The position numbers were made by a program, and so were the translations under genes. DNA of 64,000 bases, taken from DATMBF01 sp035559595 (lineage in GTDB: Bacteria > Bacteroidota > Ignavibacteria > UBA10030). Numbering within the stretch: the first letter of the stretch is position 1; every line of letters starts with the position of its first letter. Under the pieces are notes generated by a model. It worked only from the letters and a program-made list of their open reading frames with translations, did no database searches and was not told the DNA's origin. Shown in pieces: positions 26,386 to 35,377 of this stretch. The stretch is from the NCBI GenBank assembly GCA_035559595.1, contig DATMBF010000005.1, forward strand, positions 1 through 64,000, in the 5' to 3' direction.

Positions 26386-26538
26386 AGAGATCTCCTTGGA
26401 AATTTCGTGCGGGCAGTATAGAGATTTAAGGATTGAAAATCAACGTTCTTGGCTGCAGCGAGCTCTCAGATGAGTTTGATATCACACGCGACAAAAAAAG
26501 CTTGTGTTTCAGGCGCCAAAGGGGTACATTCACTGCAG

Positions 26539-26940
26539 ATGAAACGCGTAGTGGCGTCAATAGTCCTGAGTGTCGTGCTTGTCAGTCTTCTCTTCGCCGG
26601 TGTCTTCAAAGACAAACCGACGGCGGTGAGCAACGGTAGCGATATCACCGTAAGCTGGATTACGCTTGACGAATCAAACGTACAGCGATTCGACGTTCTT
26701 CGCCGCGCAGGCTATTCCGGTGATTTTCTCGTGATCGCTTCCGTTAACCCCAAGGGAAACAATTCCTCCTACCACTTTGTGGATCAACAGGCTTTCAAGG
26801 TGGCAGCGGGAATTTATCAGTACAAGATTCGTGTTGTCAACGGAGAACTTCCGCCCCCTGAGTCTGAGATCGTTACGGTTTCCCACCTTAGTTCCACCGC
26901 CAAGCGAACCTGGGGCAGCATCAAAGCGATGTTTCGATAA
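26539..26940 (+). CDS. Exported fibronectin III-like small protein
   Basis: A 133-residue protein with an N-terminal signal or anchor (MKRVVASIVLSVVLVSLLFA) and then a single domain that reads like a fibronectin type III sandwich: DITVSWITLDESNVQRFDVL, then YHFVDQQ and AAGIYQYKIRVVNG. The C-terminus is basic (STAKRTWGSIKAMFR). The in-frame ATG at 26449 lies too far upstream of the signal; 26539 was chosen. I do not recognise a specific family. It is divergent from tldD and lies 45 bases before maf. Confidence 0.7.
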   Translation: MKRVVASIVLSVVLVSLLFAGVFKDKPTAVSNGSDITVSWITLDESNVQRFDVLRRAGYSGDFLVIASVNPKGNNSSYHFVDQQAFKVAAGIYQYKIRVVNGELPPPESEIVTVSHLSSTAKRTWGSIKAMFR

Positions 26941-26985
26941 GGCGGTACGCATAAGCCGCGCACGCTTCATTTCCGCAATTCCTTC

Positions 26986-27570
26986 ATGACGTTCCCTCCG
27001 CTGATTCTCGCATCACAATCGCCGCGCCGACGAGAGTTGATGAAGCAGGTCGGTTTTCGCTTCCGGATCGTCCCTAGTAAGGTCGAGGAGATCTTCGATC
27101 TTCATTCATCGCCGCGTGCCAACGCCCGGAGGATTGCCCTGGAAAAGGGGAGAGAGGTGGCAACGCGAGTAAAACGTGGAATAGTGGTAAGCGCCGATAC
27201 CATTGTTGTCTGTGGGAAGAGAATCCTTGGCAAACCTGAATCCAAAGCTGATGCGCGGCGCATGCTGCGATTATTGAGCGGAAGGAGGCACGACGTTTAC
27301 ACCTGTCTTGCTTTGATCGATGCTGCAACGGGGAAAACGATGACTGTTACCGAAAGAACAAGGGTCTATTTTCGACGGTTATCGCACAAAGAAATTGAAC
27401 GTTACATTGCGACCGATTCGCCATTCGACAAAGCGGGTGCTTATGGGATCCAGGACGACCATGGCGCGATCTTTGTTGAAAAAGTGGAAGGTTGTTTTTA
27501 TAATGTGATGGGGCTCCCGCTGTCGCGTCTGTACGTGGCGCTCCAAACATTCTTGAAATCGAGAGGTTAA
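26986..27570 (+). CDS. maf: Maf-like nucleotide pyrophosphatase
   Basis: A 194-residue Maf/YhdE family protein, which hydrolyses non-canonical or canonical NTPs (dTTP/UTP type). Signature segments are LILASQSPRRRELMKQVGF, the AxEKGREVA region, VVSADTIVVCGKRILGKP, and SPFDKAGAYGIQ with the conserved D and K. Normal length. It precedes the B12-binding mutase subunit by 11 bases. Confidence 0.92.
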   Translation: MTFPPLILASQSPRRRELMKQVGFRFRIVPSKVEEIFDLHSSPRANARRIALEKGREVATRVKRGIVVSADTIVVCGKRILGKPESKADARRMLRLLSGRRHDVYTCLALIDAATGKTMTVTERTRVYFRRLSHKEIERYIATDSPFDKAGAYGIQDDHGAIFVEKVEGCFYNVMGLPLSRLYVALQTFLKSRG

Positions 27571-27581
27571 ACGGCGGATCA

Positions 27582-28001
27582 ATGGAACGCAAAATTCGAG
27601 TACTCGTTGCAAAAGTTGGACTCGACGGTCACGATCGTGGAGCCAAAGTTGTCGCTGCCGCCCTTCGTGATGCGGGTATGGAAGTGATTTACTCTGGCTT
27701 GCGCAAGACACCGGAGATGATCGTCGAAGCGGCGCTCCAGGAGGATGTCGATGCGATAGGAATCAGTCTGCTGAGCGGAGCCCACATGACGATCTTTCCA
27801 AAGGTCCTCAGTTTGATGAAGGAAAAAGGAATTTCCGATGTACTGCTCTTCGGCGGTGGCATCATTCCCGAAAGCGACATCAAGAAACTCGAGGCAATGG
27901 GGGTCGGAAGGTTATTCACGCCGGGCGCTTCGACGATTGAAATTGTCGATTATGTGAGGAAGTGGGTGGCAGAGAATCGAAAGGATGTTGCGGTGTCGTA
28001 A
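27582..28001 (+). CDS. icmB: B12-binding small subunit of acyl-CoA mutase
   Basis: A 139-residue flavodoxin-like cobalamin-binding domain. It has the base-off/His-on motif DGHDRG at residues 15-20, with His17 as cobalt ligand, followed by the SLLSGAHM segment and the GGGIIPESDIKKL loop. Size matches free-standing IcmB (about 136 residues). It must pair with the large subunit at 18470-20134, which lacks this domain, yet lies 7.4 kb away beyond unrelated genes. It begins 11 bases after maf and is probably cotranscribed with it. Confidence 0.88.
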   Translation: MERKIRVLVAKVGLDGHDRGAKVVAAALRDAGMEVIYSGLRKTPEMIVEAALQEDVDAIGISLLSGAHMTIFPKVLSLMKEKGISDVLLFGGGIIPESDIKKLEAMGVGRLFTPGASTIEIVDYVRKWVAENRKDVAVS

Positions 28002-28017
28002 AGGAATTGTCTCAAAC

Positions 28018-28056
28018 AAAAAAAATCCCGTCTGGTGTGGTGATCCAGACGGGATT
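28018..28056 (-). terminator. Strong terminator for the cold-shock gene (bidirectional)
   Basis: A perfect 12-bp stem (28024-28035 with 28045-28056) has a nine-base loop. On the minus strand it is followed by eight T (A-run at 28018-28025 on the plus strand), ending the cold-shock transcript. On the plus strand GTTCTTT follows, so it may also end the icmB transcript. Confidence 0.85.
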
Positions 28057-28075
28057 GTTCTTTGAGAGGCAAGGA

Positions 28076-28276
28076 TTAGACCTTAGAGACCTTGACGGCC
28101 TGTAAGCCTTTGGGTCCTTGCTCAACTTCGAATTGTACGGTGTCGCCTTCGTTGAGCGTCTTGTACCCTTCGCCATTGATGGATTTATAATGCACAAAGA
28201 CGTCTTCACCGGTGCTGCGCTTGATGAAGCCGTATCCCTTGGCATTATTAAACCATTTGACTGTACCTTGTTCCAT
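28076..28276 (-). CDS. Cold-shock protein (CspA family)
   Basis: A 66-residue single OB-fold RNA chaperone beginning MEQGTVKWFNNAKGYGFI, with both RNP motifs (KGYGFI and DVFVHY) and the usual GPKGLQAVKV end. An upstream in-frame ATG adds 12 residues that no family member has, so 28276 was chosen, with AAGGGAAG seven bases upstream. About 250 bases separate it from the end of the polymerase gene; no gene is seen there. That stretch probably holds the promoter and leader, as is common for csp genes. Confidence 0.95.
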   Translation of the reverse strand: MEQGTVKWFNNAKGYGFIKRSTGEDVFVHYKSINGEGYKTLNEGDTVQFEVEQGPKGLQAVKVSKV

Positions 28277-28528
28277 AAGGAGACTTCCCTTATAGTTGTG
28301 GAACATGAACACCTAATCATTGTCTCTCAAGACGAAAGAAGCCTCCTTCAAGAACTTCCTCCGCTGTTCAGCTTGGCACGGACCCCACACGAGGTGGTCT
28401 CCCACGCAAGCTTCTGCACAGAAATCCCGTCACCTGGGTGAGGAGTGGAGCAAACCTTCCTTGAAACAAGATGGTGTCGGTGAATTAACAAGCGAACATA
28501 GCACTTGTTGGAATGAAAAGCAAGCGGC

Positions 28529-30913
28529 TTACTCCGGAGGGTGCCCTTGCGGAGGGATATCAAGCCAAATACGCAACTCTCCTTGCTCCTCCGCTAGGGG
28601 TGCTTCCTCGTGTTCCGGCTCCGATACGGCCTTTGTCAGGATCTCAATTCCCGATGCATCGAACCCGAAAAGGTCATCTTGTGAGAAGATCCTTTGAAAA
28701 TCTTCGGGTTTAAAGAAGATTTCGAACTTCCGGGAGCATTCATCAAGGCGACTGAGGTAATATTGACTGTTCTCGTCTGGGAAGTTCGGATCCCATTCCT
28801 CCGCCAGCCGTGAGTTTTCCGAAATCTTCACGCCGGCTCCTGAACCAGTGACGTAATATGAAACACGATCTCCGGCTTTGACATACCTTGCGGCTCGCTT
28901 GACAACTTCATAAGCGGCGGAGGGGTTACGCGTGCCTGCAGTGAGATCTGCCTCGTAACGCTCGAGAGAATCATGCAGCGTTTCCGTTCGTGCAAAATCA
29001 AGCACACTCCATTGATGGCTGATGATTTGCTTGGCGACCGCCACGTAAGTCTCATGAAGTGCGGAGATGTTCTCATGAAGCAGGCTTTCAATACAGCGTC
29101 GAATGTAACGCCGACAAAACGGTTCGAGCGAACGGGAAATGAGAGAGCTTCCTTTGATGCTGACTTTATTGTCGTACGACAAAAGCGCATAGTTCTTTCT
29201 CTTGTAGCTGAGCATCCGTTGAAATCGTCCGGCATAGGCGAGATGTATTCCTTCGGGGAGAGATTTTGAGATTCGCTCCACGAATGTCGATTCTTCTTCT
29301 TCTCCTACCACATTATCCGGCGGAATGAAATAAATGCCATCAGTATCGACTTCAATAACTGTTCCGTTGTACAGTTCAACCTGCCTCATGATTTCTCGCA
29401 GAAGGTGCTGACCTGTCGTTGTCACGACATCTGCCTGTTCATAATCATTGAACAGCGCGCGAGCGTAGCCAAGGTAGCCATAGAACGAATTTGCCAGAAT
29501 CTTATAAGAACTTTGCAGGGCATCGACCTTTGCCCGTTCGGCAGGGTCGTTGGTGGATTTCATGATTCGTTTTGCCTCGAGTCGCATCGAGAGGAGTTTC
29601 CGAAGGATGAGAGGGAAGATTCCGAGCTGATCGGTCTTTGGTGTTATCTTCCGTGAGACGATGATCGAAGGGTAGAGCGATTCCACATCGGCATGAACAA
29701 CCGTCTTGAGAAGTCCGGTAACGAAAATGTCAGTGTATCCGCCCGTCGTTTGGGCTCCCTGCTGAGGCTTGGGAATGGAGTGTTTCTGTCGCACATACTC
29801 CCTTAACAGAAGGGATTCGATTTTGGCTGCAGACCCCGTTCGGAGAATTGTCCCGAAGGGCAGTGGACACATCTGCGCAAGGAAAAAACTCGGCGGTTCG
29901 AGGTGCTCGGCGATCACGCGAGTAGCCGCGGCTTCATGCTCGCTCAGGGCCACCAGTCGAGCAGGGTGCGACTTCCACATTTGGGTTTGCTCGCGCGAAG
30001 CCTCGAAGAGCTCCTCTGGGATCGTGTAGCCGAAATGGGGAGCGACGTAAGAAAGCGATGAATGTTCAAGCGACCTTCTTGCAAAATCATACGATTGGGT
30101 AAGCGGCAACGTATCAACCAGATGGCGACCTGGCAGTTCGTAGAAGCCGGGTTCGTAGGGGAGGTCGGCGTCTTGAAGTGGGGAGATAACTCGAGGCTCT
30201 TCGCCATCCCGACCAATCGAAAGCTCAACGCCGTAGAGCTCCGTCCTTGCGGTCAGATAGGGGAGAATAAAAGAATGAAGGCCGTGCCCTTCAATGACGT
30301 CGGGGTTTTTCTCAGTTATGATCTCCACTGCGCGTTGCAGCAGCTGTTCCTCCGAAAACTTGCGCCCATCGATGGACTCCTTCCAGCCTCGGTTATCCGA
30401 AATCGAGAGAACAACAATCTTGTCTTCGGTCTTGCGGAAGTCGCTCGGCTTGCCCGGATGGGAAAGAGCCTTCAGCGAGATCTGCAAGCGGTGCAGATCA
30501 TTGAACGACATTCCCTTGAATAGTGTGACGCCGGATTGCAGGAGATAGTGTTGAAGGGGGTCGGGTCTCAGAAAGAGGCAGTCGGTTTGCGTGTAACTCT
30601 CGAACCGTCGTGATGTCTGGCGCGCGTAGTTCTCAAGCACGAAACGCACAGCATCCCACATATCTCCCCACCGACTGAACGCTGCCAGAAATTGGAAATG
30701 GTTTGATCCGGCGAGCTTCTTTATCCAATGGTATTTTGGGAAGCCCGAGAGGAGTGATTGGTCGGTAAGATGAAAGAAGGGATAGAAGGGAACATCCTGA
30801 TGTTGAACTGCATCCCCCCATCGTCTATAGATCCGAATCTGAGAATCGTTTACCTGATGAAGCGCAACAACGTGCTGCTCATCGTTGGACCCATAGAGAA
30901 GCTCATCCATCAA
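28529..30913 (-). CDS. Family B DNA polymerase with degenerate exonuclease site
   Basis: A 794-residue family B DNA polymerase. Polymerase motifs are intact: motif A DVESLYPSI (Asp409), motif B K471-x3-N475-SFYG, and motif C EVDTDG (Asp523, Asp525). The 3'-5' exonuclease domain is present in length but its carboxylates are gone. The Exo I block reads LQISLKALSHPG, where active enzymes have xxFDIExL. Exo II reads SFILPYL, where SFDFPYL is usual. The Exo III YSMEDA block reads LSEHEA. The enzyme should therefore polymerise without proofreading, perhaps in translesion or repair synthesis. It ends in an acidic tail. Confidence 0.92.
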   Translation of the reverse strand: MMDELLYGSNDEQHVVALHQVNDSQIRIYRRWGDAVQHQDVPFYPFFHLTDQSLLSGFPKYHWIKKLAGSNHFQFLAAFSRWGDMWDAVRFVLENYARQTSRRFESYTQTDCLFLRPDPLQHYLLQSGVTLFKGMSFNDLHRLQISLKALSHPGKPSDFRKTEDKIVVLSISDNRGWKESIDGRKFSEEQLLQRAVEIITEKNPDVIEGHGLHSFILPYLTARTELYGVELSIGRDGEEPRVISPLQDADLPYEPGFYELPGRHLVDTLPLTQSYDFARRSLEHSSLSYVAPHFGYTIPEELFEASREQTQMWKSHPARLVALSEHEAAATRVIAEHLEPPSFFLAQMCPLPFGTILRTGSAAKIESLLLREYVRQKHSIPKPQQGAQTTGGYTDIFVTGLLKTVVHADVESLYPSIIVSRKITPKTDQLGIFPLILRKLLSMRLEAKRIMKSTNDPAERAKVDALQSSYKILANSFYGYLGYARALFNDYEQADVVTTTGQHLLREIMRQVELYNGTVIEVDTDGIYFIPPDNVVGEEEESTFVERISKSLPEGIHLAYAGRFQRMLSYKRKNYALLSYDNKVSIKGSSLISRSLEPFCRRYIRRCIESLLHENISALHETYVAVAKQIISHQWSVLDFARTETLHDSLERYEADLTAGTRNPSAAYEVVKRAARYVKAGDRVSYYVTGSGAGVKISENSRLAEEWDPNFPDENSQYYLSRLDECSRKFEIFFKPEDFQRIFSQDDLFGFDASGIEILTKAVSEPEHEEAPLAEEQGELRIWLDIPPQGHPPE

Positions 30914-30947
30914 CTATCCATGATTCTCTGACCTGGTCGATCAGGCG

Positions 30948-31712
30948 TTATTTCTTTTTCTCTCGCTCGTCGAGGAATGGCCTCAGGAGATCGATGGGAA
31001 CAGGGAAAATCGTTGTGGAGTTGTTCTCCGTCGCGATTTCACGAAGTGTTTGTAGGTACCGCAGTGTCAAAGCGCTGGGTTGCTCACTGAGAATCTTGGC
31101 GGCATCTGAGAGTCGTTGCGAAGCCTGGTATTCACCTTCAGCCGCAATGACCTTCGAGCGGCGTTCGCGCTCGGCTTCCGCCTGCTTTGCCATAGCTCGT
31201 TGCATTTCCTGCGGCAGATCGATGTGCTTCACTTCCACTGTTGAAACCTTGACACCCCACGGTTCCGTCTGGTGGTCAATGATCTTCTGGAGCTGCAGGT
31301 TGATCTTCTCGCGCTCCGCCAGGAGGTCGTCAAGCTCCGATTGTCCCAGCACGCTTCGTAGTGTGGTTTGGGAAAGCTGGGAGGTGGCGAAAAGGTAGTT
31401 CTCCACTTCGACGATCGCTTTTTCCGGTTGTACGACTCGGAAATACACGACGGCGTTAACCTTCAGTGAGACGTTGTCTTTGGTGATGATATCCTGTGCG
31501 GGGACGTCCATAACGACAGTGCGGAGACTGACCTTGACCATCTTATCGATGAGTGGAATCAGGATAATCAATCCCGGTCCCTTGACGCCGATGAGTCGGC
31601 CGAGACGGAAAACGACACCGCGTTCGTATTCACGCAGGATGCGGATGGCATTAGCAAGAATGATAACGGCGAAGACGAGCAGAACGGTGAAAAGCGTGGG
31701 CGCAAAATTCAT
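30948..31712 (-). CDS. Slipin (stomatin/SPFH family membrane protein)
   Basis: A 254-residue SPFH protein. An N-terminal membrane segment (about 5-24) is followed by the REYERGVVFRLGRL start of the SPFH domain, DVPAQDIITKDNVSLKV, a coiled coil rich in Ala/Glu (AMAKQAEAERERRSK) and a C-terminal PSALTLRYLQTL block. Slipins form membrane scaffold rings and usually pair with NfeD proteases, as here: nfeD ends 25 bases upstream on the same strand. A GAGGAGG site precedes the ATG. Confidence 0.93.
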   Translation of the reverse strand: MNFAPTLFTVLLVFAVIILANAIRILREYERGVVFRLGRLIGVKGPGLIILIPLIDKMVKVSLRTVVMDVPAQDIITKDNVSLKVNAVVYFRVVQPEKAIVEVENYLFATSQLSQTTLRSVLGQSELDDLLAEREKINLQLQKIIDHQTEPWGVKVSTVEVKHIDLPQEMQRAMAKQAEAERERRSKVIAAEGEYQASQRLSDAAKILSEQPSALTLRYLQTLREIATENNSTTIFPVPIDLLRPFLDEREKKK

Positions 31713-31736
31713 ATCAATTTCCTCCTCAAGGGGTCT

Positions 31737-33062
31737 TTATGAAACACGTTCAACTTTCAGTGTGAGATTCACAATCTCTTTGACGCGAACCTTTTCTCCC
31801 TTTCCAATCTTCCCGGAGATTGATTCTGCATTCCAGATTTCCCCATGGACACGAACGCTTCCCGATGGATTAAGCACGCTTAACGCTTCACCAACCTCTC
31901 CAATGAGTCCCTCACTGCCGGTGATGGGTTTTCGTCCCTGTGCTTTGATTCCCAAGCCAATCACAAACAAGAAAAACACAAGCGTTACAGCCGTCGTGGC
32001 GATGATCAAACTCCAGGAGATTTCAATGAACTCCAGTCCTGATTCCGACCGGATAAGCATCATGGAGCCAAGCAGAAGAGAGATTACGCCACCTACTGTC
32101 AGCAGGCCGTAACTGGTGACTTTGATTTCCGCGATAAAGAGGATGATTGCAAAGATAATTAGTGCAAGTCCGGCGTAATTGATCGGAAGCGTGTGAAGGG
32201 AGTAGAAGGCAAGGATGAGACTGATCACCCCTACGACGCCGGGCAAAATACTCCCCGGATTGTAGAGCTCGAACAGCAATCCATACACTCCAAGCATGAA
32301 TAAAATGTAGGCAATGTTCGGGTCACTGAGGATATCAAGAACTCTTTCCGACCATCCCATCTCGATCCTGTCAATTGTTGCACCCGCTGTTTTCAAGACA
32401 ACAGACCTGTTTGGTAAGTCGATCGTTCTTCCTTCGAGCTGAACAAGCAGGCTGTCGACCCCTTTGGAAACAAGGTCGATCACCTTTTTCTGCAGAGCTT
32501 CCGACTCAGTAATCGAAATACTCTTTCTCACAGCCTCTTCGGCCCAACTCAAATTCCGTTTTCTCTTTTCTGCGATTGTTCGGATGAACGCGGCAGCGTC
32601 GTTGGTGGCCTTTTCCATCATGACGGAGTCCTGTTCGCCCTGCAACGACACGGGGTGCGCAGCGCCGATGTTTGTTCCCGGCGCCATGACCGCCACATGC
32701 GCTGCCAACGTTACAAACACACCTGCCGATGCAGCTTGAGAGCCGCTGGGGCTGACGTAAACGACAACAGGAACATCGGCCTCAAGAATATCGCTGACGA
32801 TGACTCGCGTTGATTTCAATAATCCACCCGGCGTGTTAAGCTGAATGATGACGCACTCGGCCCTCCTTTCCTCTCCCGATTTAATGGCTGTATGAATGAA
32901 CTCTGCAGCGGCCGGGTTGATTGCTCCGTCAATTCTTGCAACGACAACGCTCTTTTCTTGAGCGCTGAGAGTGAGAAACATGGGAAAGAGGAAAAGGATT
33001 GACCTGAGAGTTGAACTCACTGGTGGTGATTGGCGAGAGTGCCGTAAGCAGCTTGTTTTCAT
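31737..33062 (-). CDS. nfeD: NfeD-family membrane serine protease (1510-type)
   Basis: A 441-residue membrane protein. The signal peptide is followed by a ClpP-like protease domain (about 40-240) with NTPGGLLKSTRVIVSDIL and the catalytic-serine segment SPSGSQAASAGVF. Four or five membrane helices come next, then a C-terminal OB domain (GSEGLIGEVGEALSVL). The related archaeal protease cleaves the C-terminus of its stomatin partner, and the partner here is the slipin gene just downstream. A TTG start 12 codons earlier is possible, but the ATG at 33062 directly precedes the signal peptide. Confidence 0.9.
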   Translation of the reverse strand: MKTSCLRHSRQSPPVSSTLRSILFLFPMFLTLSAQEKSVVVARIDGAINPAAAEFIHTAIKSGEERRAECVIIQLNTPGGLLKSTRVIVSDILEADVPVVVYVSPSGSQAASAGVFVTLAAHVAVMAPGTNIGAAHPVSLQGEQDSVMMEKATNDAAAFIRTIAEKRKRNLSWAEEAVRKSISITESEALQKKVIDLVSKGVDSLLVQLEGRTIDLPNRSVVLKTAGATIDRIEMGWSERVLDILSDPNIAYILFMLGVYGLLFELYNPGSILPGVVGVISLILAFYSLHTLPINYAGLALIIFAIILFIAEIKVTSYGLLTVGGVISLLLGSMMLIRSESGLEFIEISWSLIIATTAVTLVFFLFVIGLGIKAQGRKPITGSEGLIGEVGEALSVLNPSGSVRVHGEIWNAESISGKIGKGEKVRVKEIVNLTLKVERVS

Positions 33063-33132
33063 CAGATGCAAGATACCGAAATGGTCGCTGAAATTCAATT
33101 TGTCGCACGCACCGTCTTGAGAGCATTATCAT

Positions 33133-33184
33133 TTTGTTAACTTTGAGAAAGCTTTAAGTAACCGTGCGGAATCTTCCGTATATT
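33133..33184 (+). promoter_or_regulatory. phoB promoter region with GTTAAC-type elements
   Basis: A TATATT -10 box (33179-33184) lies 16 bases before the phoB ATG, but the -35 position has no TTGACA-like sequence, which suggests an activator-dependent promoter. Upstream, GTTAACTTTGAGAAAGC and then TTTAAGTAAC form an imperfect inverted repeat. It loosely recalls the CTTAACGTTAAG palindrome before the porin-pst operon and could be the local PhoB site. This is a guess from two sites. Confidence 0.3.
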
Positions 33185-33200
33185 ATGCCCACTGCACGAT

Positions 33201-33896
33201 ATGTCCATGAAGCAAACCATTCTCATCGTCGACGACGAACAAGATATTCTCGAATTGCTCAAGTATAATCTGCAGAAGGAGGGGTACGCTGTCCTCACTG
33301 CTCGTAATGGCAGAGAAGCTCTTCAACAAGCCGCGAAACAACCACATCTTGTCGTTTTGGATGTGATGATGCCGGAAATGGATGGTTGGGAGGTAAGCAA
33401 AGCCCTGCGCGAACAGCGGGAGACGGCAGGCATTCCTATCATATTTCTGACGGCAAGGGATAGCGAACTCGACGAGGTGGTGGGATTGGAACTTGGCGCC
33501 GACGACTACATAACAAAGCCTGTAAAAGTGCGGACGTTTCTTGCTCGCGTTAAGAGAGTTCTTCGCAAGCAAAGACCTGTGGGTGAGTTTACGGCGCATG
33601 ATGTGTTGACGTTTGGGCAAATGGAGATCGAGCCTGCCAATTATAGGGTGAAACTTCGCGGCAAAGAGATTGCGCTACCGAAAAAAGAATTTGAAGTTCT
33701 TCTCTTTCTTGCCAGACATCCGGATCGGATTGTCAAACGAGAGACGCTCCTCAATGAGGTCTGGGGGAGAGATGTTTATGTCGTTGACCGTACGATTGAT
33801 GTTCACATTCGTAAAATCCGCGAAAAGCTTGGTGAATTTGCCTCGCACATCGAGACGGTCAAGGGAGTCGGTTACCGTTTTCGAAGAGAGATCTGA
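33201..33896 (+). CDS. phoB: PhoB-like response regulator
   Basis: A 231-residue OmpR/PhoB-family regulator. The receiver domain has the acidic pocket VDDEQ and phospho-acceptor Asp54 (VVLDVMMPEMDGWE), with ITKPV carrying the conserved Lys. The winged-helix domain begins near residue 130, with FEVLLFLARHPDRIVKRETL and DVYVVDRTIDVHIRKIREKL, then GVGYRFR. Pairing with a PhoR-like kinase and a pst system in the same window supports phosphate control, but pst itself is 14 kb away. The stop overlaps phoR by one base. Confidence 0.88.
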   Translation: MSMKQTILIVDDEQDILELLKYNLQKEGYAVLTARNGREALQQAAKQPHLVVLDVMMPEMDGWEVSKALREQRETAGIPIIFLTARDSELDEVVGLELGADDYITKPVKVRTFLARVKRVLRKQRPVGEFTAHDVLTFGQMEIEPANYRVKLRGKEIALPKKEFEVLLFLARHPDRIVKRETLLNEVWGRDVYVVDRTIDVHIRKIREKLGEFASHIETVKGVGYRFRREI

Positions 33897-35341
33897 TGCG
33901 CTCCATCCAGTCCAAAATCGGCCTCACATTCCTTTTGCTGGCATTCGGTGTCGTGGTGCTTCTGGGGCTGCTTGTCAGTTATAAAATCGAACGACTGTTC
34001 ATCGACAGGTTGCACGCTCAGCTTGAAACCGAAACGCAGGTTATTGTCTCACTTCTGAAGGAATCCGACAAGAATAAGGGTCGCGAATCCATCGCATCAA
34101 TGTTGAACGCTATCTCCTCTTCAAGCAACCTCCGGATTACGCTCATTGCATCTGACGGTAAGGTTCTTTTTGAGTCGTGGGTACCGGATTCCCTCCTTCA
34201 CACGCTGGGAACACATGTCGCTCTGCCCGAGGTCATCCAAGCGCGCGAGAAAACGGTAGGATCAGACAGCCGATCAAGCAAATCCACCGGCGAGGAGCTC
34301 TTATATGTGGCGCGTTTTGTCCAGCCACGAACGTTTGCTCATCCGTCACTTGCGAGTCTTCAGTATGTGCGTGTGGCAATGGGTTTGACCGAGGTTCGCG
34401 GGATCATCAACGATATTCGCTTGAACGTGCTCTTCGTCGGCATCATCGTCCTTCTTGTTGTCCTTGTGGCAACGCGAATTCTCTCAAAAGCCATCTCAAA
34501 GCCAATCGTCGAGATCGCTACGAGTGTCAGCGATATCAAAGCAGGGAATCTCGATCGCCGCTTACCCGTCTTATCTCAGGACGAAGTCGGAAAACTTGCA
34601 GAGTTGATTAACGAGATGACGGACAAGCTCAGGCGCGACATCGAGCAGTTGAAGAAGCTCGAACGTGTGCGGAGCGAATTCCTGGGGAATGTCTCGCATG
34701 AGCTCCGGACCCCCATTTTTTCGCTTAAAGGTTTCCTTGAAACGCTCATGGACGGAGCCATCGACGATCCACAGGTCAATCGGGAGTTTGTCAAGAAAGC
34801 GTATGCACATGCAAGCCGGCTCGATACGCTGCTGATTGATCTCATCGAAATCTCACGTATGGAGTCGGGCGAGATGAAGATGAGCTTTCGGTACTTCGAC
34901 CTTTCCGACTTCCTCAGCCAAGTAAAAGAAGATTTTGAAGCTGAAGCCGGAAAGAAACGACAGACCCTGAACGTTGAAATCCCGCAGGCGGCAGTCTCCG
35001 TCTATGGAGACAAAGAACGTTTGCGGCAGGCGTTAGGGAACATTCTCGATAATGCTATAAAGTACAGTCCCGATGATTCCAGTATTCTCCTCAAGGCTGC
35101 GGAACGTGACAGCAGAGTGGAGATCAGTGTGGAGGATAACGGTCCGGGCATTCCCGAGGAACACCTTCCACGGATCTTCGAACGCTTCTACCGCGTTGAT
35201 AAAACCCGATCGCGAAATGTTGGCGGTACAGGACTTGGTCTTGCCATTGCGAAACACATTATCGAGGCTCACGGAAGCAAGATCCAGGTTGAAAGCGAAG
35301 TCGGTAAGGGAACAAGATTCTGGTTTGAGCTAAGAAAATAG
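33896..35341 (+). CDS. phoR: PhoR-like sensor histidine kinase
   Basis: A 481-residue membrane sensor. Transmembrane helices at about 10-27 and 175-193 enclose a sensor domain of about 150 residues that is extracytoplasmic. A HAMP domain follows (about 195-250), then the HisKA block with His268 (FLGNVSHELRTPIFSLKGF) and a HATPase domain with DNAIKYSP, DNGPGIP and GGTGLGLAIAKHIIEAHG. It is the cognate kinase of the upstream PhoB-like regulator by overlap. The extracytoplasmic domain is unlike the short one of enterobacterial PhoR, so the signal may be read differently. Confidence 0.87.
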   Translation: MRSIQSKIGLTFLLLAFGVVVLLGLLVSYKIERLFIDRLHAQLETETQVIVSLLKESDKNKGRESIASMLNAISSSSNLRITLIASDGKVLFESWVPDSLLHTLGTHVALPEVIQAREKTVGSDSRSSKSTGEELLYVARFVQPRTFAHPSLASLQYVRVAMGLTEVRGIINDIRLNVLFVGIIVLLVVLVATRILSKAISKPIVEIATSVSDIKAGNLDRRLPVLSQDEVGKLAELINEMTDKLRRDIEQLKKLERVRSEFLGNVSHELRTPIFSLKGFLETLMDGAIDDPQVNREFVKKAYAHASRLDTLLIDLIEISRMESGEMKMSFRYFDLSDFLSQVKEDFEAEAGKKRQTLNVEIPQAAVSVYGDKERLRQALGNILDNAIKYSPDDSSILLKAAERDSRVEISVEDNGPGIPEEHLPRIFERFYRVDKTRSRNVGGTGLGLAIAKHIIEAHGSKIQVESEVGKGTRFWFELRK

Positions 35342-35377
35342 TCGTTTCGTCAAGAGTCAGATGACAGAAAGGTATCC

